DNA of 11,756 bases from assembly GCA_030620005.1 (NCBI GenBank), contig JAUXAJ010000166.1:1-11756 (forward strand). Direction: 5' to 3'. The translations under genes were made by a program, and so were the position numbers. The stretch comes from Promethearchaeota archaeon. Its GTDB lineage: Archaea > Asgardarchaeota > Lokiarchaeia > Sigynarchaeales > SOKP01. Below are positions 6,390-11,756 of this stretch, in pieces; within the stretch, counting starts at the first letter, position 1, and each line of letters opens with the position of its first letter. Under the pieces are notes generated by a model. That model was not told the DNA's origin, did not search any database, and worked only from the letters and a program-made list of their open reading frames with translations.

Positions 6390-6896
6390 TCATTCTTCCA
6401 TCCTTCTTTGAAATAATTCGCGTAATTCGTTCATGATTAATCGACGCGTTGAAGTATCTCTAAATGTCCTAGGGTTCGCACGAAGCACGTGTATGGTGAC
6501 TTCTCTTCTCTTCTTTTCAAAAAATTGAGAAAAACACTTACAACAAGGGATCCCAACTCTGATTTTATTGTAATATATATCTTCAAAATTCTTCGATTCT
6601 TCAATCAACTTTAATAATCTTTCCTTCAAGAGAATTTTATCAGGGGCAGAATCGAAATAGAATTTCTGTAAATAATACTCGTGGTTTTTTTCTTTACAAA
6701 TTGGACAGATCGAAAAATATTCCAAGAATTTTTTTATGATTTCTTTTTCTTCATCTGAGAGGTTGAGATAATCTTCGCTGTTTTCAATATCTTCTCCTCT
6801 CATTATTCCTCTCAATCGATCCAATTCAGCTAACATCGCATCTCTTAGCGAAATCAAGCTCCTTGACGAAGGTTCTTGATTAATTTCTTGCGACAT
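6390..6896 (-). CDS. Uncharacterised zinc-knuckle protein, 168 aa
   Basis: The product has a charged N-terminal helix region (1-60) and a probable zinc site made of CPIC (C64, C67) and CCKC (C118, C119, C121). These pairs are separated by about 50 residues of helix (KEKNHEYYLQKFYF..). The C-terminal tail (125-168) is arginine-rich, which would suit nucleic-acid or protein binding. It has no membrane segment. I have the impression that similar CPICKEKNH...IPCC proteins recur in Asgard archaeal genomes, but cannot verify it here. The minus-strand AAGGATTG at 6908-6901 is a fair Shine-Dalgarno for the ATG at 6896, so this gene is probably not leaderless. It converges on the methyltransferase with a 47-base gap; no functional link is implied by orientation. 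Function unknown. Confidence 0.7.
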   Translation of the reverse strand: MSQEINQEPSSRSLISLRDAMLAELDRLRGIMRGEDIENSEDYLNLSDEEKEIIKKFLEYFSICPICKEKNHEYYLQKFYFDSAPDKILLKERLLKLIEESKNFEDIYYNKIRVGIPCCKCFSQFFEKKRREVTIHVLRANPRTFRDTSTRRLIMNELRELFQRRMEE

Positions 6897-7146
6897 TTAT
6901 CAATCCTTTTTAAAATTAATTCTTTAAAAATTTAATCGAAATCCCTTTTAAAAAATTTAAGCATCTTTTCATGAAATTATTAGAACTTTAAAATTATAAG
7001 GACAGACGCCGTAAAATGATAATGTTTATGAATTTTAAATAATTTTTATCACATGATAGTTTGAATTTTTACTCGTGCTGTTTTTTCGATTAGCTAAATT
7101 TAAAAACCTATTTAGAATTGTTAAAAGATTAAATAAATAAAAACTA

Positions 7147-7154
7147 AAGGTGTC
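7147..7154 (+). promoter_or_regulatory. Shine-Dalgarno before a TTG start
   Basis: AAGGTGTC lies about 10 bases before the tandem TTG TTG at 7161-7166, supporting a TTG start. A TATA-like AAATTTAAAAACC (about 7097-7109) would give a leader of roughly 30 nt. Confidence 0.45.
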
Positions 7155-7160
7155 GTTGAA

Positions 7161-8648
7161 TTGTTGAATAATAACATTATTGACGTTTTTCTTAATCCAA
7201 AATCCGTAGCTGTGATTGGAGCATCAAAAAATCCAATGAAAGGTGGAAATCGGATTGTACATAATCTTACTTTAAATAATTTTAACGGAAAGATTTATCC
7301 TGTTAACCCGAACTCAAAAGGCAAAATTTTTGGATTAGAGTTCAAAAAGTCAATCGCGGATATTGAGGGTGAAGTTGATCTGGCTATTTTTTACGTCCCA
7401 AATAGAGTTATTCCCGGTCTTTTAGAAGAATGTATTGAGAAAGGCGTAAAAGGAGCCATCATTGAAGCGTCGGGATTTGAAGAAGTAGGCGATAAAGGGT
7501 TAGAATTAAGAGACCAAATCTTAAAAATTACAGATAATTTCTCTAAAATTAGAATTGTGGGGCCAAATTGCATGGGGCTCTCCAGAATTGATGAAAGTAG
7601 CGATAGTGACAACAAGGGTGGCTTTTTTAGTGGATTTGGTCAATTTTTTCAATATAAAAGGGGAAATATCGCAATAATTAGTCAATCTGGCATGTTGAAT
7701 GGCGGGTATCTCATGCACGTGATGACTAAATATCCTGATCTTGGCTTTAGATATTCTTGCTCTATCGGGAATAAAATGGATTTAAGCGAGATTGAGTTTC
7801 TAGAGTATTTAATTGGGGATCCAACGGTTAATGTAATTGCTATCTACCTTGAATCTTTCAAAAATCCTAGGAGATTCATTCAGCTGTGTAGGAAAGCTAA
7901 ATCAATTCCAAATAAGACCATTATATTAGTTAAAGGAGGAATTACCCCCCAAGGTCAGAAAGCCTCCTTGAGCCACACAGGTTCGCTTTCGGGAAGTTCA
8001 AGACTGATTGACGCCATAATCAAGCAAGCAGGTGTAATACAAGCAAATAATTTCGGAGAGTTATTTCAATTTGCCAGAACTTTTTCCATGATGTATAGTG
8101 CAGGTAAAAAACTGCCTAAAAAGGGGGGTGTTTCATTGGTAATTGGTTCAGGAGGAGCAGGCACGATAGCTGCCGATCTTACGCTAAAATACGGCCTAAA
8201 TTTCCCAATTTTAAGTGAAAAAGCGTATGAAGCCCTTGAAAAAGTGTTCCCCGAATGGATGCATCCAAATCGATTTGCTCTTGTAGATTTTTGGCCAGCA
8301 ATGGAAAAAGCCATGATGAATAAAACGAATCCTGAAGTTATAAGAGCTTCGGTTTTTCAGGCGTTATTAAATGAACCTGACATTGAGGGAATATTTAACA
8401 TGTGGTTTTGTTCGAAGATGTTTTCATTCCAGTATGATTTTGCTTCAGTGATAGAAAAAATGAATTTAGCTTCAAAACCTATATTCATTTTGTTAATTGG
8501 GGAATATGACGAAGTTCGTCGAGTATCGCGACTATTTAATGAACAAAACATACCAACTTTTACGAATCTAGAAGAAATGATCAAGAATTTTGCGGTATTA
8601 GTTCAAGAATTAAAGAATAAAGCTAAATTTCAAGCATTTAAGAATTAA
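7161..8648 (+). CDS. ADP-forming acyl-CoA (acetyl-CoA) synthetase alpha subunit homologue
   Basis: The 495-residue protein opens with the NDP-forming acyl-CoA synthetase CoA-binding Rossmann domain (NPKSVAVIGASKNP, 12-25; YPVNPNSKG, 46-54). It continues with the ligase-CoA core: GPNCMGL (134-140), ISQSGML (173-179), and the LSHTGSLSG motif (270-278) with H272 as the expected phosphohistidine. Residues from about 310 form the third domain. Family enzymes make ATP from ADP and Pi by cleaving acetyl-CoA or longer/aromatic acyl-CoAs, the energy-yielding step of archaeal fermentation. Activity needs an ATP-grasp beta subunit, which is not in this window; the fused two-subunit form would be about 700 residues. 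A TTG start fits the family N-terminus. A T-run follows the gene. Substrate unknown. Confidence 0.87.
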   Translation: MLNNNIIDVFLNPKSVAVIGASKNPMKGGNRIVHNLTLNNFNGKIYPVNPNSKGKIFGLEFKKSIADIEGEVDLAIFYVPNRVIPGLLEECIEKGVKGAIIEASGFEEVGDKGLELRDQILKITDNFSKIRIVGPNCMGLSRIDESSDSDNKGGFFSGFGQFFQYKRGNIAIISQSGMLNGGYLMHVMTKYPDLGFRYSCSIGNKMDLSEIEFLEYLIGDPTVNVIAIYLESFKNPRRFIQLCRKAKSIPNKTIILVKGGITPQGQKASLSHTGSLSGSSRLIDAIIKQAGVIQANNFGELFQFARTFSMMYSAGKKLPKKGGVSLVIGSGGAGTIAADLTLKYGLNFPILSEKAYEALEKVFPEWMHPNRFALVDFWPAMEKAMMNKTNPEVIRASVFQALLNEPDIEGIFNMWFCSKMFSFQYDFASVIEKMNLASKPIFILLIGEYDEVRRVSRLFNEQNIPTFTNLEEMIKNFAVLVQELKNKAKFQAFKN

Positions 8649-8677
8649 TAAAAAAATCCAAGATCTTTTATTTTTTT
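8649..8677. terminator. Two-way terminator: A-run and T-run between convergent genes
   Basis: CTTTTATTTTTTTG (8665-8678) terminates the plus-strand synthetase gene. The A-run at 8650-8656 reads as GGATTTTTTTATTAA on the minus strand and would end the small gene at 8699-8848. Confidence 0.5.
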
Positions 8678-8698
8678 GCTCTTGACAAAGAAATGCCA

Positions 8699-8848
8699 CT
8701 ACATCTCAATTGGACTGAGTGCATGGTTCATCATTTCTTTATTTAAGTATAATTCTTTAACTTTTCCACATCCAAATCCCCCAAGTTTTCTACATGTAAA
8801 GGATTCTTTCTGAAAATACATGCAAGTTTTTAAAAATTTACACTTCAT
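8699..8848 (-). CDS. Small four-cysteine protein, 49 aa
   Basis: A minus-strand ORF from ATG at 8848 to TAG at 8699 encodes 49 residues beginning MKCKFLKTCMYFQKE, with the second half starting GGFGCGKVKELYLN. Four cysteines (C3, C9, C19, C27) spaced x5, x9, x7 are enough to bind one zinc or iron-sulfur cluster; the spacing matches no family I can name. The basic charge and lack of hydrophobic segments suggest a cytoplasmic protein. A TATA-like TTATAAAAAAA lies about 20 bases upstream on the minus strand, with AGGT between it and the start. It is followed by a minus-strand T-run terminator. The base composition is higher in G+C than the spacer around it, supporting real coding. Easily missed because of its length. 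Confidence 0.55.
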   Translation of the reverse strand: MKCKFLKTCMYFQKESFTCRKLGGFGCGKVKELYLNKEMMNHALSPIEM

Positions 8849-9093
8849 ATTTTTTTACCTGCTTTTTTTATAACTCATGAATCTAATTATTTTAATTAAT
8901 GAAAAACCATTTATATTTAAAGGAAAAAACAACCCCTATTAAAAATCACACTTTTAAAAACATTTAAATATCAAGAGTGTGCAAGTTTATTATTTTTTCT
9001 GCTCACTCTCTCTAAACAATGTTGAAGAATTGCAAACATGACGTCATGATAATTAGTTATAAGAAAAAAAGAGAAAATACATAAGTACAATAA
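8849..9093. other. Spacer between two small minus-strand genes
   Basis: No gene is seen in these 245 bases. They hold CACACT (8947-8952) inverted as AGTGTG (8976-8981) around an ATTTAAATA element, a perfect 12-bp palindrome CATGACGTCATG (9037-9048), and at the right end the terminator of the 55-aa gene. Confidence 0.45.
9061..9080 (-). terminator. T-rich terminator of the 55-aa gene
   Basis: On the minus strand GTATTTTCTCTTTTTTTCTT begins about 14 bases after the TAG stop at 9094. Confidence 0.5.
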
Positions 9094-9261
9094 CTACTTA
9101 GGGATGTTCTCAGCTCTCCATTTTCTCAAGAACTTTTTGAGAATCTCGTCAGGAATGCCTAACGAGTTTGACTTCACCTTTTTAACACTGCGCGAACCTC
9201 TTCTTCTCGATTTTGGCTCAAGTGAAAACTCCCAATCGTAGTAAGAGGGTGATTTTTCCAT
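9094..9261 (-). CDS. Small basic protein, 55 aa
   Basis: A minus-strand ORF from ATG 9261 to TAG 9094 encodes 55 residues. The start is MEKSPSYYDWEFSLEPK, then a very basic stretch SRRRGSRSVKKVKS (18-31), and finally a probable amphipathic helix IPDEILKKFLRKWRAE (36-51). Codons are GC-richer than the spacer. A TATA box (GATTTATACC on the minus strand, 9283-9292) is centred 26 bases before the ATG, and a T-run follows the stop, so promoter, ORF and terminator all agree. The basic linker plus terminal helix would suit binding to nucleic acid or to a membrane or protein surface; that is inference. No family recognised. Single-gene unit, divergent from the ferredoxin operon. Confidence 0.6.
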   Translation of the reverse strand: MEKSPSYYDWEFSLEPKSRRRGSRSVKKVKSNSLGIPDEILKKFLRKWRAENIPK

Positions 9262-9282
9262 GGGTGAATATTAGAATATGAT

Positions 9283-9292
9283 GGTATAAATC
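9283..9292 (-). promoter_or_regulatory. TATA box of the 55-aa gene
   Basis: GATTTATACC on the minus strand is centred 26 bases before the ATG at 9261, the leaderless spacing seen at other genes here. Confidence 0.5.
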
Positions 9293-9426
9293 AATGGAGT
9301 GTGCGAATTTTTTAAAAACTATAAAGGTAACCTATTACTTTTTAAAAATATGATCACTTTTCAAACACGTTATTTTATCATGTTATTAAAAACGATCTAT
9401 TATTACTTAATTTTAATTAGATTTTA

Positions 9427-9436
9427 AGGGAGTGAT
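9427..9436 (+). promoter_or_regulatory. Shine-Dalgarno that decides the start of the 9441 gene
   Basis: AGGGAGTGAT closely matches the complement of an archaeal 16S 3' end. It overlaps the possible GTG start at 9432 and sits at proper distance from the TTG at 9441, so TTG is favoured. Confidence 0.5.
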
Positions 9437-9440
9437 TTTT

Positions 9441-10289
9441 TTGTGTAAGTTTTGTAGAATGCACGCAGATGGATATGACAAATGGTATTTAAATCCTAAA
9501 GGATATACGGAAGAATTGTTTTATAAATTATCGTTATTAGACCGTATATTAGGGAGAGAACCTAAAAAGGTTAGAGATGCAATTAAAGGTTCTGATGTCC
9601 CTTGGTATCCTGTGGGAATATCGAAACAGTTAGATATGGTAAATTGGGCAAAATTACCCTTTGTAGGACACTTGATTAAAAAAGTTGGTAATTATATCGC
9701 AATAAGATCACATTCTGGGCAAGTCGTGCCCTTGGCTGATGCTCTGAAAATTGTAGATTTAAGTTATGATCACGTTGTCTATCCTTGCATGTGCAAGAAA
9801 CTCTTTAAAGGACAAGAGGAATATAAATGTTTAAACTTTGCTCCCCTGACAGAGATAAATAGAAAAACACCTAGATCTTGGAAGGAAAAAAGGCTCAGTC
9901 CTGAAGAAGCAAAAGCAAAATTAGAAGAGTTTTCAGAGAAGGGATACGTTTCAGCAGTGTTTTGGTGGTGCGACATGCCCCAATCGGTCTGTATTTGTAA
10001 TTGCGATGCTAAATATTGCTACGCAGCAAGACCAAAAATGTGGTACGATATTGAAAATGTATATCGGAAAGCCGAGTATGTGGTCGAAGTCAATTACGAT
10101 GATTGCATTGGATGTGGTACGTGTGTCAAGCGTTGCCAGTTTGGAGCGATTAAATTAGATGATAATAACCGTTCCATAGTTGATATTAAAACCTGCTTTG
10201 GTTGCGGGCTTTGCACGGAGACTTGCGAGCAGAACGCTCTCAAACTCGTAGATAGAAACACGCATCCAATAGCAAAAAAGATTTGGTAG
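9441..10289 (+). CDS. Multi-cysteine / 2x[4Fe-4S] ferredoxin-type protein, first gene of operon
   Basis: Starting at TTG 9441 the protein has 282 residues (285 from the GTG at 9432). It opens MCKFCRMHADGYDKWYL, a CxxC head I associate with anaerobe iron-sulfur proteins. A cysteine core follows: C116, C118, C130, C177, C184, C186, C188, C193. It ends in a two-cluster ferredoxin with C222/225/228/232 and C252/255/258/262. The order CxC ... C ... EEA-helix ... C..CxC..C, then 2x[4Fe-4S], parallels the protein at 2383 but without its winged helix, so the two are paralogues. The second cluster's final Cys lacks the usual proline (CEQNA). Likely a cytoplasmic electron carrier or the electron-entry module of an enzyme; the partner is unknown. 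The next gene follows after 18 bases. Confidence 0.82.
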   Translation: MCKFCRMHADGYDKWYLNPKGYTEELFYKLSLLDRILGREPKKVRDAIKGSDVPWYPVGISKQLDMVNWAKLPFVGHLIKKVGNYIAIRSHSGQVVPLADALKIVDLSYDHVVYPCMCKKLFKGQEEYKCLNFAPLTEINRKTPRSWKEKRLSPEEAKAKLEEFSEKGYVSAVFWWCDMPQSVCICNCDAKYCYAARPKMWYDIENVYRKAEYVVEVNYDDCIGCGTCVKRCQFGAIKLDDNNRSIVDIKTCFGCGLCTETCEQNALKLVDRNTHPIAKKIW

Positions 10290-10290
10290 A

Positions 10291-10296
10291 AGGAGG
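10291..10296 (+). promoter_or_regulatory. Shine-Dalgarno of the 87-aa ferredoxin
   Basis: AGGAGG begins one base after the upstream stop codon and ends 11 bases before the ATG at 10308. It indicates translation from a shared mRNA. Confidence 0.55.
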
Positions 10297-10307
10297 AAGA
10301 CTAATTA

Positions 10308-10571
10308 ATGGTTAAATTTAAGTACGATCCAAAAAAATGTGATCTTCCCTACGATCCTATAGAATATTATCCAATAAATTGCCTAAAATGTCTAGAAGTT
10401 TGTCCACACGCTCTTTTAATGTTTAGACCCATGAAGAAAAAAAATGAAGATGGAACCCCGGTAAGATACGAAATTCACATGACCTTTAAATACTATGGAA
10501 AAAAGTACTGTCCTGATTGTTTAAAATGCGTAGAAGTTTGTCCCTCTCAAGCGATAAAAATAAAATTATAA
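10308..10571 (+). CDS. Small 2x[4Fe-4S] ferredoxin with split first cluster, 87 aa
   Basis: The second cluster motif is complete: C68, C71, C74 and C78 followed by P79 (YCPDCLKCVEVCP). The first has C25, C28 and C32-P33 (NCLKCLEVCP) but its fourth candidate ligand, C11, is 14 residues upstream instead of the usual three. The loop between them (DLPYDPIEYYPI) is rich in Tyr and Pro. The first site could be a [3Fe-4S] cluster or a [4Fe-4S] cluster using C11. Residues 34-66 form an insertion between the clusters, unlike compact 55-60 residue ferredoxins. Co-transcribed with the 9441 gene (18-base gap), it is probably its electron-transfer partner subunit. A short T-run (CTTTTTATAAT) follows. Cytoplasmic; redox partner unknown. 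Confidence 0.82.
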   Translation: MVKFKYDPKKCDLPYDPIEYYPINCLKCLEVCPHALLMFRPMKKKNEDGTPVRYEIHMTFKYYGKKYCPDCLKCVEVCPSQAIKIKL

Positions 10572-10649
10572 AAACATACTTTTTATAATAATGATATGTT
10601 CAGCAACACGTACTTGCACTGAGTGAACTTCTTCCCAGCAACGTACACA

Positions 10650-11546
10650 TTAGTAGCTTTTTATATAATTCTTGAAAAACCAACTAGAAAAAATCGTCTC
10701 ATCTTTTTTTAAATCAAATGCGATTTGAGACTTTTGTAAAGCAGAATAATATGATTTTCGTATTTTATAAGTAATGTTAAACATGGGATAACCATTCTTA
10801 AAAAGAATGTAATTCATTAACAACCTAGACATTCTTCCGTTTCCATCGTAAAAAGGATGGATGGTGACAAATCTAAAACTCATGATACATGCAAGCAAAA
10901 CTGGATTTAAAATACCTTCGTTTAATTCATGCCATTTAAATAATTCTTTTAATAGTTCCTTTAATAATTCGGGTCCAGGAGGAACAAAATCAAAGCCAGA
11001 AATCCTTACTATATCTTCTCGTATGGTGCCACAAATAATGTTCCCATTAATGTGATCCCTAAATAAAGTGGCGTGCCATTTACATGTTAAATCCATTGAT
11101 AATTGTTTATCTGTAGTTATCATATCTTCATAACACTTCATGTGAGCTTGAGCTTCGTTAGTGTCTTTAGTAGGTTTATTGATAGCAACGTCTTTTTCCT
11201 TAATTGCTAACGCAGTTTCTCTTAATGTTAAAGTAGAACCTTCTATTTTGTTTGTATTATATGTAAATCTAATTCCAAAATCTTCTAACTCTTTTTTATT
11301 TAGAAAATCAGAAGTTTTATCAGTCTTAGAATCATATTCACTTTTAATCTTTCTAAGTGTAGGGAGCCATCTTTTTAAAACAATTTCTCTCAAAAAGTCT
11401 TCTTTTATAACTTCTAATTCTTCATCAGTAGGCATTTTTTTTCCTAAAAACTTTTCGATAACGTTCATTTTATTATCTTTTCGATAAGAATGAGATAAAT
11501 AGATGTATAACTTTTTATTTATTGTTTTTTTTGTAATGCTTACCAT
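10650..11546 (-). CDS. Fic-domain protein, class II (N-terminal inhibitory helix), probable AMPylator
   Basis: The 298-residue protein has a perfect Fic catalytic loop, HPFYDGNGRMSR (H230, D234, N236, G237, R238, R241), so it should transfer AMP or another phosphate-linked group from a nucleotide to target hydroxyls. Upstream, TNKIEG (98-103) fits the (S/T)xxxE(G/N) inhibitory motif; its position before the core makes this class II, with E102 expected to block ATP until relieved. The flap region GTIREDIVRISG (173-184) is present. Residues 10-40 (KKLYIYLSHSYRKDNK...FLGKKMP) match a beta-hairpin head I recall from archaeal Fic proteins and some transposases, which supports the ATG at 11546. No antitoxin gene is adjacent. 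A TATA box lies 26 bases upstream inside a large inverted repeat. Targets unknown. Confidence 0.9.
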   Translation of the reverse strand: MVSITKKTINKKLYIYLSHSYRKDNKMNVIEKFLGKKMPTDEELEVIKEDFLREIVLKRWLPTLRKIKSEYDSKTDKTSDFLNKKELEDFGIRFTYNTNKIEGSTLTLRETALAIKEKDVAINKPTKDTNEAQAHMKCYEDMITTDKQLSMDLTCKWHATLFRDHINGNIICGTIREDIVRISGFDFVPPGPELLKELLKELFKWHELNEGILNPVLLACIMSFRFVTIHPFYDGNGRMSRLLMNYILFKNGYPMFNITYKIRKSYYSALQKSQIAFDLKKDETIFSSWFFKNYIKSY

Positions 11547-11555
11547 AATTATAAA

Positions 11556-11608
11556 TTATCTATACAAATATATAAATACTTACATTTTTTGTTAATTTGT
11601 ATAGATAA
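11556..11608. repeat. Perfect 14-bp inverted repeat bracketing the Fic promoter
   Basis: TTATCTATACAAAT (11556-11569) is repeated exactly inverted as ATTTGTATAGATAA (11595-11608) with a 25-base spacer. The spacer holds the Fic TATA box, and the inner arm lies between TATA and start codon. This looks like a two-site operator for a dimeric or tetrameric repressor. Confidence 0.65.
11568..11577 (-). promoter_or_regulatory. TATA box of the Fic gene
   Basis: ATTTATATAT on the minus strand is centred about 26 bases before the ATG at 11546, predicting a leaderless transcript. Confidence 0.55.
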
Positions 11609-11649
11609 GTCTTTTCAATGAAAAAAAAAATTCGGCGATAAAATAGAGT

Positions 11650-11682
11650 TCTATTCTTAAATCCCGAGAGTTTAAGAATAGA
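11650..11682. repeat. 12-bp perfect hairpin at the right edge
   Basis: TCTATTCTTAAA (11650-11661) pairs fully with TTTAAGAATAGA (11671-11682) around the 9-base loop TCCCGAGAG. On the minus strand a run of ten Ts (about 11621-11630) follows some 20 bases after the stem. Together they could terminate a minus-strand gene lying beyond the right edge. Alternatively the stem is an operator. Confidence 0.5.
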
Positions 11683-11756
11683 GAAAAACAAGGGATTAAT
11701 GGAAAACATTTAAATGTAAATGTCAAATTAAGATCATTTATAAAGTTTAAAATAAA
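11683..11756. other. AT-rich right edge, no gene seen
   Basis: It contains the 12-bp palindrome ACATTTAAATGT (11706-11717) with a further TAAATGT tail, and a TATA-like TTTATAAAG near 11737-11745 that may serve a plus-strand gene outside the window. No reading frame starts here. Confidence 0.35.

Noticed and set aside
5056..6896. Methyltransferase plus zinc-knuckle gene as a restriction-modification pair
   Set aside because: The genes are convergent, the second has no nuclease motif, and nothing links them beyond adjacency.
7391..8584. Four minus-strand ORFs of 65-82 codons inside the acyl-CoA synthetase gene
   Set aside because: All are antisense to a clearly coding gene and show no recognisable protein features.
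9037..9048. Perfect 12-bp palindrome CATGACGTCATG
   Set aside because: A few 12-bp palindromes are expected by chance in a window of this size, and it is not placed at a promoter. Noted as a feature of the spacer only.
9779..9976. Minus-strand ORF inside the 9441 iron-sulfur gene
   Set aside because: Shadow of the cysteine-rich coding frame.
10602..10649. CAGCAACACGTAC / CAGCAACGTACAC near-repeat between ferredoxin and Fic genes
   Set aside because: Only short partial similarity and no neighbouring structure; not enough to call a repeat or attachment site.
10861..11487. Two plus-strand ORFs opposite the Fic gene
   Set aside because: Antisense to conserved Fic sequence; low complexity and no start signals.
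1..11756. tRNA, rRNA, CRISPR array, complete transposon
   Set aside because: No T-loop/cloverleaf sequence, no regularly spaced repeats and no transposase reading frame were found on either strand.

Overview
The window is very AT-rich and looks archaeal. Most genes have a TATA-like box about 26-28 bases before the start codon, which implies leaderless transcripts. A few instead carry a Shine-Dalgarno. Several starts are TTG, and genes tend to end in T-runs. Gene content points to an anaerobic archaeon: acyl-CoA metabolism (a MaoC-like dehydratase and an ADP-forming acyl-CoA synthetase alpha subunit), three ferredoxin-type proteins, a minimal nucleotidyltransferase and a Fic protein. Resemblance to proteins of Promethearchaeota (Asgard, Lokiarchaeia-like) is my best guess at lineage; it is inference from family resemblance and composition, not a search result.

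Layout. 1-179 (-) is the cut N-terminus of a MaoC-like dehydratase. 506-808 (+) is a small unknown gene. 944-1093 (+) is a doubtful 49-aa ORF behind a palindrome. 1153-1719 (-) is a four-helix membrane protein, and 1828-2211 (+) an MntA-like nucleotidyltransferase. The divergent promoter region between these two has a degenerate copy (70/76 bp direct repeat) on the far side of the membrane gene. 2383-3480 (+) is a winged-helix/iron-sulfur protein with a possible in-frame zinc-knuckle extension after its stop; it converges on an MFS transporter at 3544-4833 (-). 5056-6342 (+) is a beta-class DNA methyltransferase with an unknown C-terminal domain, converging on a zinc-knuckle protein at 6390-6896 (-). 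7161-8648 (+) is the acyl-CoA synthetase alpha subunit. Two small minus-strand genes, of 49 and 55 codons, follow at 8699-8848 and 9094-9261. 9441-10571 (+) is a two-gene ferredoxin operon whose first gene is a paralogue of the 2383 protein. 10650-11546 (-) is a Fic protein whose promoter is bracketed by a perfect 14-bp inverted repeat. The right edge holds a 12-bp hairpin.

How the parts may work together. The iron-sulfur proteins, the acyl-CoA synthetase and the dehydratase fit a fermentative or acyl-CoA-oxidising anaerobe, with ferredoxin-like proteins carrying electrons. The Fic protein, nucleotidyltransferase and solitary methyltransferase are accessory, possibly defence- or stress-related, genes scattered between them. 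Apart from the ferredoxin pair no multi-gene operon is visible; nearly every gene is its own transcription unit. I found no tRNA, rRNA, CRISPR array or complete insertion sequence.
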